Shown here: positions 6,831 through 7,244 of the stretch, piece by piece
Layout: each line of letters starts with the position of its first letter
Numbering within the stretch: position 1 is the first letter of the stretch
Made by a program: the position numbers and the translations under genes
The notes under the pieces: model-generated
Databases searched by the model: none
Told to the model about the DNA's origin: nothing
Seen by the model: the letters and a program-made list of their open reading frames with translations, nothing else
Assembly (NCBI GenBank): GCA_013180565.1
Contig: QBUN01000301.1
Span: 1-7,244, forward strand
DNA: 7,244 bases
Reading direction: 5' to 3'
DNA from: Candidatus Methanophaga sp. GoMg3.2
GTDB taxonomy: Archaea; Halobacteriota; Syntropharchaeia; Alkanophagales; Methanospirareceae

Positions 6831-7244
6831 CAAAACTCCCAAACACCACATCGCTAAACTTCTTATAAATCGGCATTGGCATCCTCCGAATTATTTTTGT
6901 TCCCCATTTGTATTTAAAATTCTCTCGATTTTCCACTAAAGATTCAGGATTTTTTGGATAGTAGCTATAATACAATTTCTTTTCAACTGTCCCCCATCTC
7001 TTCTTGAAATTTATCAATCCAACATTATCATATGATGTCCGTCCAAAATCAAAATATTTGTATCCATTCACGCATGCATCTTCTATGCTTTTCCAGATGA
7101 AAGCGTCATAAGGATGTAATTTTAAATAATCGGAATTCGCTGCACCGTAACCATAAAGAACACCATCTTTAAAATATTCCATTACCCCACCCGCAATAAT
7201 CTCATCATCACATCTTGCAATATAAAGATAAACATAGCCATCTA
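6826..7244 (-). CDS. FemAB/GNAT-like acyl- or aminoacyl-transferase, C-terminal part
   Basis: This is the last 138 residues of a gene whose 5' end lies beyond the right edge. The frame is open to the edge, and the ATG at 7182 is internal, since coding-like sequence (VYLYIARCDDEIIAGGVMEY) precedes it. The fragment shows the second GNAT-like domain of the FemAB / BioF2-like group: a beta strand pair (ARCDDEIIAGGV, GVLYGYGAA), a helix (DAFIWKSIEDA), then the family-typical YFDFGRTS-x6-INFKKRWG segment. Family members move amino acids or acyl groups onto amino groups, as in peptidoglycan bridge formation. An archaeal host would lack murein, so an amino-sugar or lipid-linked glycan acceptor is more likely; this is inference. 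It is the first visible gene of the operon and lies six bases upstream of the radical SAM start. Confidence 0.82.
   Translation of the reverse strand, partial: DGYVYLYIARCDDEIIAGGVMEYFKDGVLYGYGAANSDYLKLHPYDAFIWKSIEDACVNGYKYFDFGRTSYDNVGLINFKKRWGTVEKKLYYSYYPKNPESLVENRENFKYKWGTKIIRRMPMPIYKKFSDVVFGSFG

Overview
The window looks archaeal, probably from a methanogen- or ANME-like euryarchaeote. This is a judgement from gene content (a DUF354 glycosyltransferase-like protein, an archaeal-style non-hydrolysing UDP-GlcNAc 2-epimerase, an IS1634-type transposase), GGTGA/GGAGG ribosome binding sites and AT-rich DNA; no rRNA or tRNA is present to confirm it.

Layout. Positions 1-124 are non-coding DNA holding two copies of a short repeat. 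Positions 125-1813 (+) encode a full-length IS1634/IS4-superfamily DDE transposase with a matching inverted repeat at its 3' end. Positions 1814-2086 hold no confident gene: two very short convergent open frames that may be gene remnants, and U-rich tracts suited to termination. From 2087 to the right edge everything lies on the minus strand and reads right to left as one tightly packed operon: a FemAB/GNAT-like acyl- or aminoacyl-transferase (5' end outside the window), a radical SAM protein with a degenerate B12-binding domain, a DUF354 GT-B protein, a WecB-type UDP-GlcNAc 2-epimerase, and a GT4 glycosyltransferase. The last four genes are joined by three 4-nt ATGA stop/start overlaps, and the first two are 6 nt apart with a Shine-Dalgarno lying over the stop codon.

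How the genes fit together. The set resembles part of a surface-glycan or exopolysaccharide pathway. The epimerase would supply a ManNAc-type nucleotide sugar, the GT4 and DUF354 proteins would build or modify the glycan, the FemAB-like enzyme would add an amino-acid or acyl group, and the radical SAM enzyme would carry out a chemically hard modification. The actual glycan cannot be read from the sequence.

Main surprise. The two genes nearest the transposon are both broken as written. The epimerase has an in-frame TAA at codon 24, and the GT4 gene has a one-base frameshift at codons 252-254. Both lesions sit at runs of seven A on the coding strand. They may be sequencing errors, decay of the distal operon, or (less likely) recoding. 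No clearly new system is apparent; the best leads are these two lesions, the radical SAM gene inside a sugar operon, and the three-copy repeat around the transposase.
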